Part shown: in pieces, positions 23,456 to 34,660 of the stretch
Layout: every line of letters begins with the position of its first letter
Numbering within the stretch: the first letter of the stretch is position 1
Origin: Panagrolaimus kolymaensis
Lineage: Eukaryota > Nematoda > Chromadorea > Rhabditida > Panagrolaimidae
NCBI GenBank assembly: GCA_028622995.1
Contig: JAJQJQ010000023.1
Coordinates: 1,612,001 to 1,676,000 of the forward strand
Direction: 5' to 3'
Length of the DNA stretch: 64,000 nt
Made by a program: the position numbers and the translations under genes
The notes under the pieces: generated by a model
What the model was told of the DNA's origin: nothing
The model's input: the letters and a program-made list of their open reading frames with translations, nothing else
Database searches by the model: none

Positions 23456-25939
23456 TTATTCAGCACCGATAACAAAAGATATAATTTCTAAGCCATTTTT
23501 TAAAGCAGCATTTTTAAACACTGCTTCTTGAGATTCATTCAATTTGAAAGATGTTTGAAGAATGATTTCTTTGAAATCAAGTTCTAAACATAACGTTGCC
23601 CGATTCTTCATTGCCTTGAAAAATGCAGATAAAATGAGATCTTGTGAAAGTAAACGTGGGCCTTTGGGAGTTTCAATTCCAAAATAAACTATTCCATTTT
23701 TCTCAACTAATTCAAAACTCCAATTTGGATCAATTTCGATTTCATTTAAAGGGCGTCCAATAATTTTTAAAATATCTAAATTTAGAGAAACAAATAAAAA
23801 AATATAAAAATATTTAGCAAATTACCGTAAACCACACTTTTTGGGAATTCATTGTAATGAGTTTGAACTTTTTCACCAATTTCAGGAGTGGGTTCAGCCA
23901 TTGATAAATACAGTGGAGTCCATTCATTGCCTAAATTTGAGTAATTTATTTATTTTTAGGTGGCAAACCCAATAGTTATTTTACCTTGCAAATTACAAAT
24001 TCTTTCTATAGCGCCATTTTGGTAAACTTCAACCGCACAAAATCCATCCTTAAACAAAATTCTAACTTGTGAGGATTTTTTATTTTGATGATTTCCATTA
24101 ACCATTACAGCTCCAACATCAGAAGCACTTCTACTGGTTCTTCCACTTTCTGGTACATTAAATAAGTCTTTTAAAACTTTGGTGTTTGAAAGATTCTTCA
24201 AATTTATTTCCATATTAAATACACCATTTAATCCAATGTTTTTAAAATCCTGTACGTGCTTTACTTCCAATTCAATACCATCATCATCAAAATCCAAAAG
24301 AGATGATTCGTGAGACGGTGAGCAGAAAATAAAAACATTTTTGATAACTTCGCCTTGAATTTTTAATTTAGCTTCATTTAAAGATAAACCAAGTTGTCGA
24401 TTAAAAAAATAGTAATTTCCGTTTTTAATTTCAAAAGGATAAACATCCATGTCTTCATGATTTCGACTAAAAATTACTGCAATTTTTTCACCTTTGTTAG
24501 CGCTTTCAATTTCTTTAAAACAATATGAAAGTTCAGCTTTGATTTTTTGAATAAATGAAAGATTTTTACACACAGATTTCAGCATTTCTTTATGCTCAAT
24601 TTGAATCTCTTTATCAATAAGAACGTGTATGTTTGAATATGATTTTTGTAGAAGAGTATCGATTAAAGTTCGATATGACGATTTGGGATTTATTGTTGCT
24701 ATAAAAAAATACAATGGTTTAATACTTTAAATAAATAAATAAAAAATTTACTTGGTTTAAAAACATTTTCAATCAAAGTTTTGGTTTTTTTCGTTGAATC
24801 ATACTCAAGTATATTACCAGTTGTGAGATCAATAACTGCTTCAATAATGGGACCATCTGAAGGTAAAATATAAGGCACACCTCGAGCATCATAATATCCA
24901 ATAACTTGAGAAGAAGATCCTGTCATATTTATTACTTTGTCACTTGCAAATCGCTGTTCATAAAGTAATTTATCATGCATTGGAACATATTCATGGGCAT
25001 AAAAAATCTAAAGATTAAATATAAAAAAATGGAAAGTAATAATTATATCCAAACTTTAATTGGTTGTTTATCGCCGCCATCAAATCCATAAATTTTGCAT
25101 GGAACTCGTGTCAAAATGGGTAATAAAATATTTAGATTTTTTCCACTTGATATTGTTTCAATTCCATTTGCAAAGTTTGAAATTTTAAAACGTGAATCAA
25201 ATCCATCTTCTTCATCCATAGCTCTTAGCATTCCACCAGAAAGTAGAACAAAATCCCATCGTTCAAAAGGTTTAAAATGGGTATTGATTGGACGAAATCT
25301 ATCGTCCACTTCTCTAGCTAAATCCATAACACTTCCATGTGCCAGATAAATAGTGGCATCTGGATTGAAATCATCATATATTTTAGGAAATATATTTAGA
25401 CATTCATTGGGTTTATTATACATATAACATTTATCAGCATACAATTCGCCATTATCGTTCCGGCGTAGGATAACGAATTCAGAAAAAACTGAAGTTAATG
25501 TAACAATGAGAATCACATTTTCTGCTTCCATTGGATCATTTCTTAAAGCAAGGGGTTCCAAAGCGTAGGTTAGTCGAGCTAAAAGTGCTGGAATAACTTC
25601 AATTTTATCTGCATATTTTTCTGCCCCTTCTGCAGCTGCTTGTATCATTTCGAAATCGGATAAATTTCCATTGATCAATACCAAACTTTTCATTCTTCCT
25701 GGTACTGAATTACATGCGAGATCAGCACGTATTCGAATATCATGGGGCTTGATTTGACCTATAAACAAATAGTTAAATATGTTTTATGTTTTTAAAAATA
25801 AATAACGCAATTCATTACCCGTGATAAATTTTGCACTTCCATTATTAGAAAAATCTTTAATCCATTTCATATGATGTCTATTGAAAGTATCTCTAAATCG
25901 AATACCCGTACTGCAAATAAGATGTGAAGCAATAAGCAT
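23456..25939 (-). CDS. Divergent Hsp70-related protein lacking ATP-binding loops
   Basis: Exons: 25819-25939, 25055-25758, 24752-25007, 23985-24698, 23826-23930, 23456-23775; 739 aa with consistent phases. The C-terminal ~170 residues align by eye with the start of an Hsp70 nucleotide-binding domain: VEVYQNGAIERICNLQGNEW for the strand after the phosphate loop, ILKIIGRPLNEIEI for the 'RLIGR' block, then an end at LEIISFVIGAE where Hsp70 has LNVLRIINEPT. The DLGTT phosphate loop is replaced (RILFKDGFCA). The N-terminal half has VIPALLARLTYALEPL and DFVLLSGGMLRAM, resembling the later NBD blocks INEPTAAALAYGL and IVLVGG. Its GGGTFD loop is also missing. A role as an ATP-hydrolysing chaperone is unlikely. 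The Hsp70 origin of the C-terminus is moderately secure, that of the N-terminus less so. Confidence 0.6.
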
Positions 25940-26469
25940 ATTTAATATTTTAAGTATTCAATGCGGAATTTATAAACAAAAGCTTTGTGAAAAAGATTGA
26001 ATTTAATCTGAACTTTTTTTTTCTTCGAAAGTTTTCTATTGCTTGTTTTCATTCATAAATGTAACGCCAAAGAATAAGTTTGAATAGCATTTAAAATTTT
26101 TGTAAAGATTAGATGAATTTTTTTCCATCTTTGAAGTGATGCGTAAATTCAAGTCCATTAGAACAAAGTATCATAAGTTTTCAAGAAAATTATTGTTGCT
26201 ATTTTTTGTATTTTTTTTTCGTTGATTAAAAACAAAAACACTCAAAAATTTTTTAATTCTAAACATTCTTCTTTAAAACTTGTTTTTATAATACGATAGC
26301 CTTGTACTTTTATGAATTATTTCTGAATACATTACGTTAAAAAGATTGTTGTCACAAAACGATAAATCATAAATAAAATAGCACCGCGATTTAAAACGCC
26401 CAACAGCATATAAAATAAATAAAAATCCTGCCAAATTTTGTTTTGTTTCAAAAATAAATATAGAGAAGA
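25940..26469. other. Divergent intergenic region
   Basis: Lies between the divergently transcribed Hsp70-related and CHK-like kinase genes. It is A/T-rich; nothing beyond a presumed shared promoter was recognised. Confidence 0.45.
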
Positions 26470-27987
26470 ATGACCTCTAATAATTTTTCATCCAACCAAA
26501 AATTTTGTGAAACTGATTTTACTGTTGAATGGTTGTTGGATTCGTTAAATAAAAATGATGAAGATTTCAAGAAAAATTACAGTAATCGAAAAGTTAAAAA
26601 TGTAAGTTTCTTCTGGACTGTTGACTACTCAAAAAGCAGGAGCCAATGGATTTTTTTAGGTTACAGCTCGAGATATCAGTGGTGGAAAAGGAATGTTTTC
26701 AATTGTTCTTAAATGCGACATCACATTTGAGGATTCTAAAAATGTAAATGATATTTACACAACCATCCTTAAAATTCCAGGAACTCAAGTTTGGGAATTA
26801 GTTTATAAAGGAAAAAATGTTGAAGAAATGCAATTTGTTAGTTTATTTTTCTTGAAAAATATCTCAATTTTCCAAAAAAATTATAATACTATCATATTTC
26901 TTCAATCGTTACCTTTAGAGCGGCATGAATATCATTGATTTTATTATTAAAATGCATAAAAACGAATGCAATTTTTATGATACCATTGGCAAACACCTTC
27001 CAAAAATCTTACCTAAAGTTTTTAAAACTCAAGAATGGAACGTTGGAAAGCATCAAGGATGTTTACACATGGAAGATTTATCATTAAATGGAAAAAATTT
27101 GGATTTTTATAATTCGTTGTCTCATGGGCAACTTAAAAATATTATTAATTGTTTAGCATATTTCCATAAAAAAATAATGTGCATGGAAGAAAAAAGCTGG
27201 AAAGGAAAATTTTTAGAACAAAAATTTATTTTTGTTAATATTGGTACAATGATCAAGGATGTATCTGAAGGGTTTCTGGAAATGTCAAACAAAAATAGTA
27301 AGCTTTAAAAAAATTCGCGAGGTTTGATTGCAGTTCCAAAATGCGAGATTTCAGCCGCTCTTAAAACACTTTATGGACATCCAAAAATTCAAAAAATGAT
27401 TCTTAACACTGAATACATCAAATATGCACAAACTCAATCCCATCTTGACATTGGCATTCCAGATTTGCTTGTTCACGTTAGTGTTTTTTATTCCATTAAA
27501 AATAAACATCAATTTTTTTAAGTCAGATTTATGGTCGAGTAATATTATGTTTATTACTGATAAAAAGGGAAATATCACTGATGAAATTTTAGCTATTCTT
27601 GATTGGCAAGTCCTTCATGAAGGAAATATGCTTCTCGATTTTGTTCGTTTAATGCTAAATAGCTTTGATGGAGATACTCGACGCGAGGCTGAACTTTATA
27701 TTTTTGATTTTTACATTGATCAACTCAATAAATATTTATCACCAGAAAGCAAAGAAGCACCATACACTGTTGAGCAAGTTAAAAAAGCATACGAGTATAT
27801 GTTTATTGCACATTTTATACATAGTGTTATGATACCAGGTGCAATTTTTAAATCACGGTGTGTAAAATCAGGGGAAGAACGCATTGAAGAAGCAAGAATT
27901 GATAAATGTGCTTTGAGAGCTCTCAACGTCCTTGAAGATGCTCTCATTCTTCTCGAAAATGGAGAATTTGATGAATGGCTTCTATAA
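26470..27987 (+). CDS. CHK-like kinase (DUF1679 / EcKinase-like)
   Basis: Member of the nematode-expanded phosphotransferase family related to ecdysteroid and choline kinases. Exons: 26470-26601, 26660-26836, 26919-27297, 27334-27476, 27523-27987; 431 aa, a usual length. Visible blocks are the Gly loop region (ISGGKGMFS), the strand with a presumptive Lys (ILKIPG), HLPKILPKVF, CLHMEDLS, and the catalytic VHSDLWSSNIM where most relatives have HGDLW. This is followed by AILDWQ, the metal-binding Asp position. The catalytic motif is interrupted by an intron exactly after His. The third intron (27298-27333) is only 36 nt. An active kinase is plausible because Asp and Asn are retained. Substrate unknown. 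Confidence 0.82.
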
Positions 27988-28537
27988 TAAATTATTATTG
28001 TTCATTCTTTCTTATTTTTTATTGTAAATGATTTATATTCAATAAAAAAAGTTCAAAACTCAATAACATAAACATGCTTTTGGTTATTGAAACAAAAAAA
28101 AGAAACAAAAAATGTTGCATTGAATCATTCGAAAGATGGATTGGCTGATGTCCTCTGATGCAGAATATGGTAAAAAAACAAAAGAGAAATTTTTTTAAGG
28201 AAAAAGTCCTCGGCTAACTAAATGACCGACCGCTTGGACTATGAAAACCGCATCCAAAGATAGGGATTTTTCAAGCAATAAAAATCCTTATATCGATTCA
28301 AAATTACTCTATTCTGAAAGTTTCATAATTATAAACCTTCAAAACAAACTGCCAACTTCCATTCTTTCGGAGTTTCACTCATTTGGAGGTTCGGAATTTC
28401 GCACACTTCCCTTAAATTCTACTTAAATTAATATCAAACATATAAAATTTATATTTTAAACTTTTATTCATTATTACATAATTAAATCATATTATTACAA
28501 AACCAATAAAATTATACTAAAGAAACTTGACTGAATT
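27988..28537. other. Intergenic region
   Basis: Convergent 3' region of the CHK-like kinase and the membrane-protein gene. AATAAA sits at about 28041. A 61-aa ORF at 28241-28426 has no recognisable features. Nothing else was seen. Confidence 0.5.
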
Positions 28538-29690
28538 TCAAACATTCATAAGAGGTCCATTTGAAGGTGGAACAGCAGCAGATGAGATGGTTGTAGTTGT
28601 AGGAGCAGTTGGAGGTGTAGCAGTTTGAGTAGTACTTGTATTGGTTAATTTTGATGTTGGAGTAACTGGTGGAGTAACAGCATCAGACGTTGCTTGAGTT
28701 GGTGGAGTTACAGCATCAGCAGTTGCAAGTTGAAGTGTTGTTGGAGTTCCAGGTGGAGCAGGTAAGGCAGCAACAGTTGGTGGAGCAGGCAATGCAAGAG
28801 TTGTAGATGGAGGAGGTAAAGCTGCTAATGGAGCCAAAGTTGATGAAGAAATAGGAAGCATAAGAGAATCAGTTGTTGGTTTTTGAGATGCTCCAACTGG
28901 TGGAGGATTTGGAACATCAACAACTAAAAAATATTTAAGTTAACAATGTGGCCGTTCAAACAAGTGAACAAAAATTTAACCTCTACGAGCAGAATCATTG
29001 GCAGTAGGAGTTGTTGGAATTTGGATGATTGTTTCTTTGCGTTCAGATCCTTGAGATTTTGGAAGTTGTTTGAATGATTCACCAGTAGCAGCAGCACGAT
29101 CAGATTTAGGAACTTTGGATGAAAGTTCAGCAGATGGACGTTTGCTTGATGGAGGATATGTAACAGCTTCAGCAGATGGTTTGACAACATTCTTTGGAGC
29201 ACAACATGAAGCACCAGCTTGATTTTTAGGCAAGTTTGAAGGTTTCTTATCAGCTTTTGATACCTTTGAAGCCTTTGAAGATTTTGAATCAACTTTTGAG
29301 GTTTTGGACGTCTTTGATTTCTTTGATGAGTTGCTTGACTTCTTAGATGATGCCTTTGCATTTTTGCTGCTTCCACCCTTTGAAGTTTTCTTGGACTTTG
29401 TGACCTTCTTCTTTGGTACCTTTTCCTTAATTGGTGGAAGAACTTCCTAAAAAAGTTAAAAAAAATGAAAAGAATTAAAAATCTTTATAAAAAAAAACAC
29501 ATACCTTCTTTTTACAACGACGAATTAATTGAAGAACAACAACAACGGTTTGGACAACGAAGAAGAGAAGCAAGATAACACAAAGAACAGTTGTCATTGT
29601 AATTAAGTACTGTACATTTTCTTCAAGCTTCTTAAGAGCATTTTCAATGTTTGGATCAGCATCAGCATCTTTAGCCATAACAACCGCCAT
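28538..29690 (-). CDS. Single-pass membrane protein with Lys/Ser and Pro/Thr-rich tail
   Basis: Exons: 29505-29690, 28981-29446, 28538-28923; 345 aa. Residues 1-27 are acidic with a short amphipathic stretch, 28-56 form one strongly hydrophobic helix (YLITMTTVLCVILLLFFVVQ and following), and RRCKKK comes next as a stop-transfer signal. The rest is disordered: a Lys/Ser-rich block (repeated SKK, KTSK, SKAS) at about 65-130, then Pro/Ala/Thr-rich sequence with two near-identical DAVTPP units. No enzymatic domain is present. The topology suggests a long cytosolic tail, because positive charge follows the helix. A TATA-like TATAAG lies about 110 bp upstream of the ATG. Probably nematode-specific; function unknown. 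Confidence 0.7.
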
Positions 29691-30459
29691 TTTTTCTTAC
29701 AGAAAGTTTTCAATTGATTCGAGAGAAAGCTTTTCGTCAAACCAACTTGCACCGAATGCTCATTGAATGGAATTGTGAGAGAAAATTCAAAACGAAATAT
29801 ACTTATATCAAAAAAATCATGTGAAAGTTTACAAATTTGCATAAAATTTTCATTCCTTTTTTTATGCGATCCTCGAAATGAATCAATGGAAAGAAAGCAA
29901 AAGAAGGAAAGTAATTTTGAAAGTTCATACAATCTTTGTCTATTATGTTCATTGTTAAACACTTGATACCGATTAAACCTAATATAAAACAATAAAATAC
30001 TTTTAGTTACAATAAGGAAATAAGAAGACAAAAAAAAACACTTTGGTGTACTTTTGGCTCAAATGTCAAGAAGAACAATAATAACCATTCATAGCTTTCG
30101 CTTTTTTCATTTCATATTATGTAATAGACACTTCAACCGCAATTAACATCATTTGCTGCCGATACATGAATTAAAACAACTACTGCCGCCATTCAAAATT
30201 TGTTTAATTGTAGTCATTGGCTGAGATAACAATAATAATGAACAAATCGCTGCTTAATTCATGAATAGTCTCATCATCTTGATTTCATTCATAATTCTCA
30301 TGAACGGTAAATAACTATAATGCTCATATCAAACAAAATAACCAAATCAAATATTTATAAAACGCCTTAGTTTACAAGAAATAAACAAAACGAAAAAAAT
30401 GATAAACAAAACATAAGATTTCAAAAAGAATGGAGATTTCACATCGCATTTTGAGTTCT
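29691..30459. other. Intergenic region
   Basis: Promoter of the membrane-protein gene (TATA-like element near 29800 on the minus strand) and 3' end of the cold-shock gene. No additional gene is supported; longer ORFs here are out-of-frame read-throughs. Confidence 0.5.
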
Positions 30460-31414
30460 TCAATTGGCGACAGGAGCTTTTCCAACGTCTTGAACGATAT
30501 CATCGACCTTCTTATCGGCATCATCACCAGCTTCAGGTTTGGTAAGTTTGACAGCACCAATATCACTGATTGCAGCATCGATCTTCTTTTCAAGAGCTTC
30601 AGGTTTTGTAGCCGAGATGGTACGATTTCGAATGCGACGATTGCGGTTTCCACGAGAACGACGTTGACCAGTTCCTTCACCACCTTGCTGAGGAGTTGAT
30701 TTCTTGGCATCATCATCATTATCACCATTTTCACTTTGACGACGATTGGGACGTTCAGATGGAGGAGGAGAATAGTTTTCATCATCGTTTTCAGTACGGC
30801 TTCGACGACGTTGGCGGCGACCCATGTTACCAGTAGAGTTGGGACGACGAGAGGTGTTGCCTGAAAATAAAAAAGTTTAGTATATATTAATGTAAAGAGA
30901 ATGAAGGAGTACATGACCAATAAAAGCATGGTTAAGTACAAGATAGCTGTGGCAGATAACCACAAAGAATACATAAACAAAGACATACCACGAGCCATGT
31001 TATTTGAACGAATTGGATAACGAAGTTGAATAACATAGACACCTTGGACATCAGCACCATCAGGACCAGTAACATTTGAAGCTTCAGCTCCAACTTTGCC
31101 TTCAACGACATCGAATTCAACTTTTTCTCCATGAGCAAGTGAACGAAGGTAGACACGCTTCATACGAGATTTTGTAATGTTCATTTGATGGACGAAGACA
31201 TCACCATTTCCATCATCACGAGCTATGAAGCCATAATGATAACGAAGCGAGAACCATTTGACAGTTCCAGTTACCTTGGTATCAAGAACTTTTTTGAGTT
31301 TTTGAGCTTCTTCATGTTGACGAAGGAGGACAGCATAAGGAACGTAAGCCTATAAATGAAGAAATGTTGGTAAAGAAATGTACAGATCATAAAAAAACTT
31401 ACTTGGTTTGACAT
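30460..31414 (-). CDS. cey: Y-box cold-shock-domain protein (CEY family)
   Basis: RNA-binding Y-box protein. Exons: 31403-31414 (four codons), 30989-31349, 30460-30860; 257 aa. The cold-shock domain spans about residues 28-115, with RNP1-like [12 protein letters not shown] and RNP2 DVFVHQ, then [29 protein letters not shown]. Compared with typical Y-box proteins the RNP1 motif has LRYHYGF instead of VRNGYGF, so one glycine is replaced. The C-terminal tail is Arg/Gly- and Asn-rich ([23 protein letters not shown]), fitting mRNP packaging. C. elegans has several cey genes; which one this matches cannot be told from the sequence alone. Confidence 0.9.
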
Positions 31415-31870
31415 TTTTACAAAGATAAATGACAAGCGGCCAAGAAGGGCACACAAGATTGACTTGATTTTATTTTATTATAAAAATGAAAAGATGAAAT
31501 CAAAATCAAAAGTTGAAATTTTTTTTGGGCTATGACGATGAAAGAGAAAATCGTTGTAAGAAGTATCGAGTTAGGCGCAATTTTAAACATAGCGTGTAAA
31601 TCAAAGAAAAAATTTTGCAACTTTTTTCTGAGCTTTCGATTATGGTTTTTTTGCTACCGAAAAATCAACTCCAGTGGAAAAGCCAATTGGTGATGCTCGA
31701 ATTGATCGGTGGTCCATTTTAAGTGTGTTTCATCTTTTCGAAGATAGTAAAAAGATAGCTAATGTTGAAAAGTTTAATATATGTATGGATTTATTAAAGA
31801 AAATTTGCTTTTCACTTTGGATTAAGATACATATGAAATTTTTTTAAATTTTTTTTGTGAATTCTAAAAA
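31415..31870. other. Intergenic region with an open, ATG-less stretch
   Basis: Lies between the EGF-type gene and the cold-shock gene. The only notable content is the open frame on the plus strand at 31632-31847, listed separately. Confidence 0.5.
31632..31847 (+). pseudogene. Coding-like fragment without start codon
   Basis: This is a 71-codon open frame beginning after a TGA at 31629 and ending at a TAA. It reads ATEKSTPVEKPIGDARIDRW followed by SILSVFHLFEDSKKI, with amino-acid composition like a real protein rather than A/T noise. There is no ATG at the beginning and no neighbouring exon was found. Probably a relic of a transposed or dead gene. Family not recognised. Confidence 0.3.
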
Positions 31871-32772
31871 TCAAATTTCACAATAAAATGATTCTCTGAT
31901 ACTTTTAATACATTTGGCTTCTTCTTCAGCAGCCGCTACTTCATTCGCAATTTCAGCTGAAATTCTTTTCCATCTTTTTACAGAAAGGATAACAATGGCT
32001 ACAAAAAGTATTAAAACAAAAATAATAGCTATAGGTATAAAAATGTTAAGGCTTTGCACATTTGAATCAGCTTTGAAGCTGCAGATATCTTTATAAAGAA
32101 TGCAGGCAGGGATATTACATTCTTGACTGCATTCGTAACTGAATAATTTTTGTAAACAATAATTCGGACATATTGTAGCTGATGAATCGTATGTTTCTTG
32201 GAAATTTTTTTCCATAGGGAATATTTGAGATTTGGTTGAACTTGCTTCAAATGAAGAAGCAGACGATGTGCTTTCTTTGGATGAAACAAATGAATTGATT
32301 ACTTGGTGCTTTATCTAAACAATTTGGAAATTATATTTTTCTTCCAATTTATTTAACTTACCCTTTTTCTGTCTTCGATACATTCAAAAATATTGTAATT
32401 CGTTTCAAAGCAGCGACCATTGCAACCAAAACATGGATCTTCTTTTTCACAAAATTCCCCTATTCGATTTGATGGGCATTTACAATGATATTTGGTTGGA
32501 GTCATATCCAAGCAAATTGAATCTTTATGACATTTGTTAAAATCACAAGCAATTGTTGGTTCGTGAATTTGAAGATTGTATTCACAATTTGGTCCATCAA
32601 AACCATTCAGGCATTGACAACCAAAAACCAAATGGCATCGACCATTTCCACTGCAAACCTTTAAACCATCCTTCGATCCATAATAACAATTGGAATATTT
32701 GATAATTAATGGAAATACAAAATGAGATAAATTTAATAATATAAAAATACTTCGAAGAGATGATATAAACAT
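31871..32772 (-). CDS. EGF-domain type I membrane protein
   Basis: Exons: 32362-32772 and 31871-32314; 284 aa. A signal peptide occupies about residues 1-25 (MFISSLRSIFILLNLSHFVF). At least two EGF-like modules follow: CSGNGRCHLVFGCQCLNGFD, with a closing GPNC, and CHKDSICLDMTPTKYHCKC, with GEFC. A third Cys-rich segment is partial. A Ser-rich stalk leads to another Cys cluster (CPNYCLQKLFSYECSQEC) and one transmembrane helix near residues 221-245 (IFIPIAIIFVLILFVAIVIL). The cytoplasmic tail is about 40 residues. An alternative upstream ATG at 32811 would add 13 residues before the signal sequence, so the inner ATG is preferred. Function unknown; receptor or adhesion protein by architecture. 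Confidence 0.75.
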
Positions 32773-33130
32773 TTTTATTATTTGCAGAGTAATGTGTTTG
32801 CAAAAGTTCAACCATCATTGTTGTTGTTGTTGGTGATGAATAAAATATGCCAAAAATACTTAAAGCATTTGAACTCTCGCATCTTCAAAACATTTTGTCA
32901 CTCATTATTTGAAATAGTTTTAACTTGGTAAAGCCACCAAGTTTTGAACAAATTCCTTTTTTAATTTTAAAACCTTCCATTTAGGTAAAGTCTCTAATTG
33001 TTAAATCACTTTCTATTCTAAATCTGACCATATCTCCAAATAATGAAAGACACAAAAAATCAAAGCATTAGTTTATTACATTCAAAATTATAATATTACA
33101 TTCAAAATTATACAAAGAAATAAATCAGAG
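32773..33130. other. Intergenic region
   Basis: Upstream DNA of the EGF-type gene and 3' end of the repeat-protein gene. No feature recognised. Confidence 0.5.
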
Positions 33131-34559
33131 TTATTTAGGAGCGAAGTAAGCAGATGTTGCACCAGGAGCAGAACCAGCACCACCTCCAGATGGAGCGAAG
33201 TAAGCAGATGTACCAGCAGGAGTAGAAGAACCACCACCGCCACCAAGTTTAGGTCCAGATCCACCAGAAGGAGCTCCAACACCGAAGTAAGCTGAAGTTG
33301 CGCCACCGCCACCAGGAGCACCGCTACCACCGACGCCAAAGTAAGCAGATGTTGCACCTCCACCACCACCACCACCAGGAGAAGACATAGGAGGAGCAGA
33401 AGGAGCAGCGAAACCAGGATTTCCCAAAGCAGTCATTGTTGAAGATCCAGCCATCGGGGCATTGCCAATTGCAGTCATAGTTGATGTGCCACCACCTGAA
33501 AATGTAAAAAATTAGAATTGAGTCAAAGATAAAAGACAAGAATGTACTTACCAGGCATTGGAGCACCAACAGCTGTCATAGTAGAACGTCCAGGAGCATT
33601 ACCAATTGCAGTCATGGTTGAAGTTCCGCCCATTGGTTGACCAACTGCAGTCATTGTTGAAGATCCAGCCATTGGGGCATTGCCAATTGCAGTCATAGTT
33701 GATGTGCCACCACCTGAAAATGTAAAAATTAAAGTTATTCCAGATACAAAGTAATTAATGTACTTACCCATTGGAGCACCTACAGCTGTCATAGTAGAAC
33801 GTCCAGGAGCATTTCCGATTGCAGTCATTGTTGAAGTTCCACCCATTGGAGCACCACCAATCGCTGTCATAGTTGAAGAACCCGCCATGGGAGCATGACC
33901 AACTGCCGTCATAGTTGAAGAACAAGCCATAGGAGGAGCATTGCCGATTGCTGTCATAGTTGATGTGCCACCACCTGAAAATGTAAAAATTAAAGTTATT
34001 CCAGATACAAAGTAATTAATGTACTTACCCATTGGAGCACCTACAGCTGTCATAGTTGAGCGTCCAGGAGCATTTCCAATAGCTGTCATAGTTGAAGTTC
34101 CACCCATTGGAGCACCACCGATCGCGGTCATAGTTGAGGACCCAGGCATTGGTTGACCTACTGCAGTCATAGTTGAAGATCCAGCCATGGGAGCATTGCC
34201 AATTGCAGTCATAGTTGAAGTTCCCATTGGAGGAGGAAGAGGCGCAGCAGAACCACCGGAAGGAGCACCACCACCAACAGCAAAGTAAGCACTGGTTGCA
34301 CCACCGCCACCAGGAGCACCACTACCACCGACGCCAAAGTAAGCAGATGTTGCACCGCCAGCAGGAGCTCCACTTCCACCAGACATGTTATTATTATTTG
34401 CACCAGGATTGCCACCAGGAGGAGTACTTCCAGGAGCAGCGAAGTATGCTAGAAAGAAAAAAATGTAAAAAAAATTTAAAATTTAAAAAAATAAAACCAA
34501 CCTGAAGTTGCACCACCACCTTTAGCTCCACCAGGTCCAAGATATGTTGAGACAGCCAT
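33131..34559 (-). CDS. Repetitive Gly/Ser/Thr/Met-rich protein (STMTAIG and TSAYF repeats)
   Basis: Exons: 34502-34559, 34029-34448, 33768-33974, 33552-33713, 33131-33495; 403 aa. It is built from two alternating motifs: GGATSAYF(G/A) units at both ends and about fifteen (G)STMTA(I/V)GxAPMxG units in the centre. No signal peptide, transmembrane helix or known domain was seen, and the few Cys residues suggest a non-disulphide structure. The introns at 33714-33767 and 33975-34028 are the same 54 bases, marking tandem exon-intron duplication. A TATA box lies about 100 bp upstream and no trans-splice acceptor is apparent, which points to a cis-initiated, probably highly expressed transcript. I do not recognise the family. 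Confidence 0.75.
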
Positions 34560-34652
34560 TTTGAAAAAAACCAGAAGAGAAGAAGTTGATAAACTGCCGG
34601 ATTGGATTGAACGAAAGTGCGAACACTGATGAAAATTTAAAGCTCAGTCATC

Positions 34653-34660
34653 CTTTTATA
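34653..34660 (-). promoter_or_regulatory. TATA box of the repeat-protein gene
   Basis: On the minus strand the sequence reads TATAAAAG followed by GATGACTGAG, about 94-101 bp upstream of the ATG at 34559. With the usual ~30-bp distance, transcription would begin near 34620, leaving a leader of about 60 nt. Clear TATA boxes are uncommon near the other genes here. Confidence 0.5.

Noticed and set aside
28924..29376. 150-aa ORF overlapping the Lys/Ser-rich exon of the membrane-protein gene
   Set aside because: Shifted frame of the real exon. It lacks the splice continuity that the chosen frame has on both sides.
32773..32811. Upstream ATG extending the EGF protein by 13 residues
   Set aside because: The extension would precede an otherwise perfect signal peptide, so the inner ATG is preferred, though not proven.
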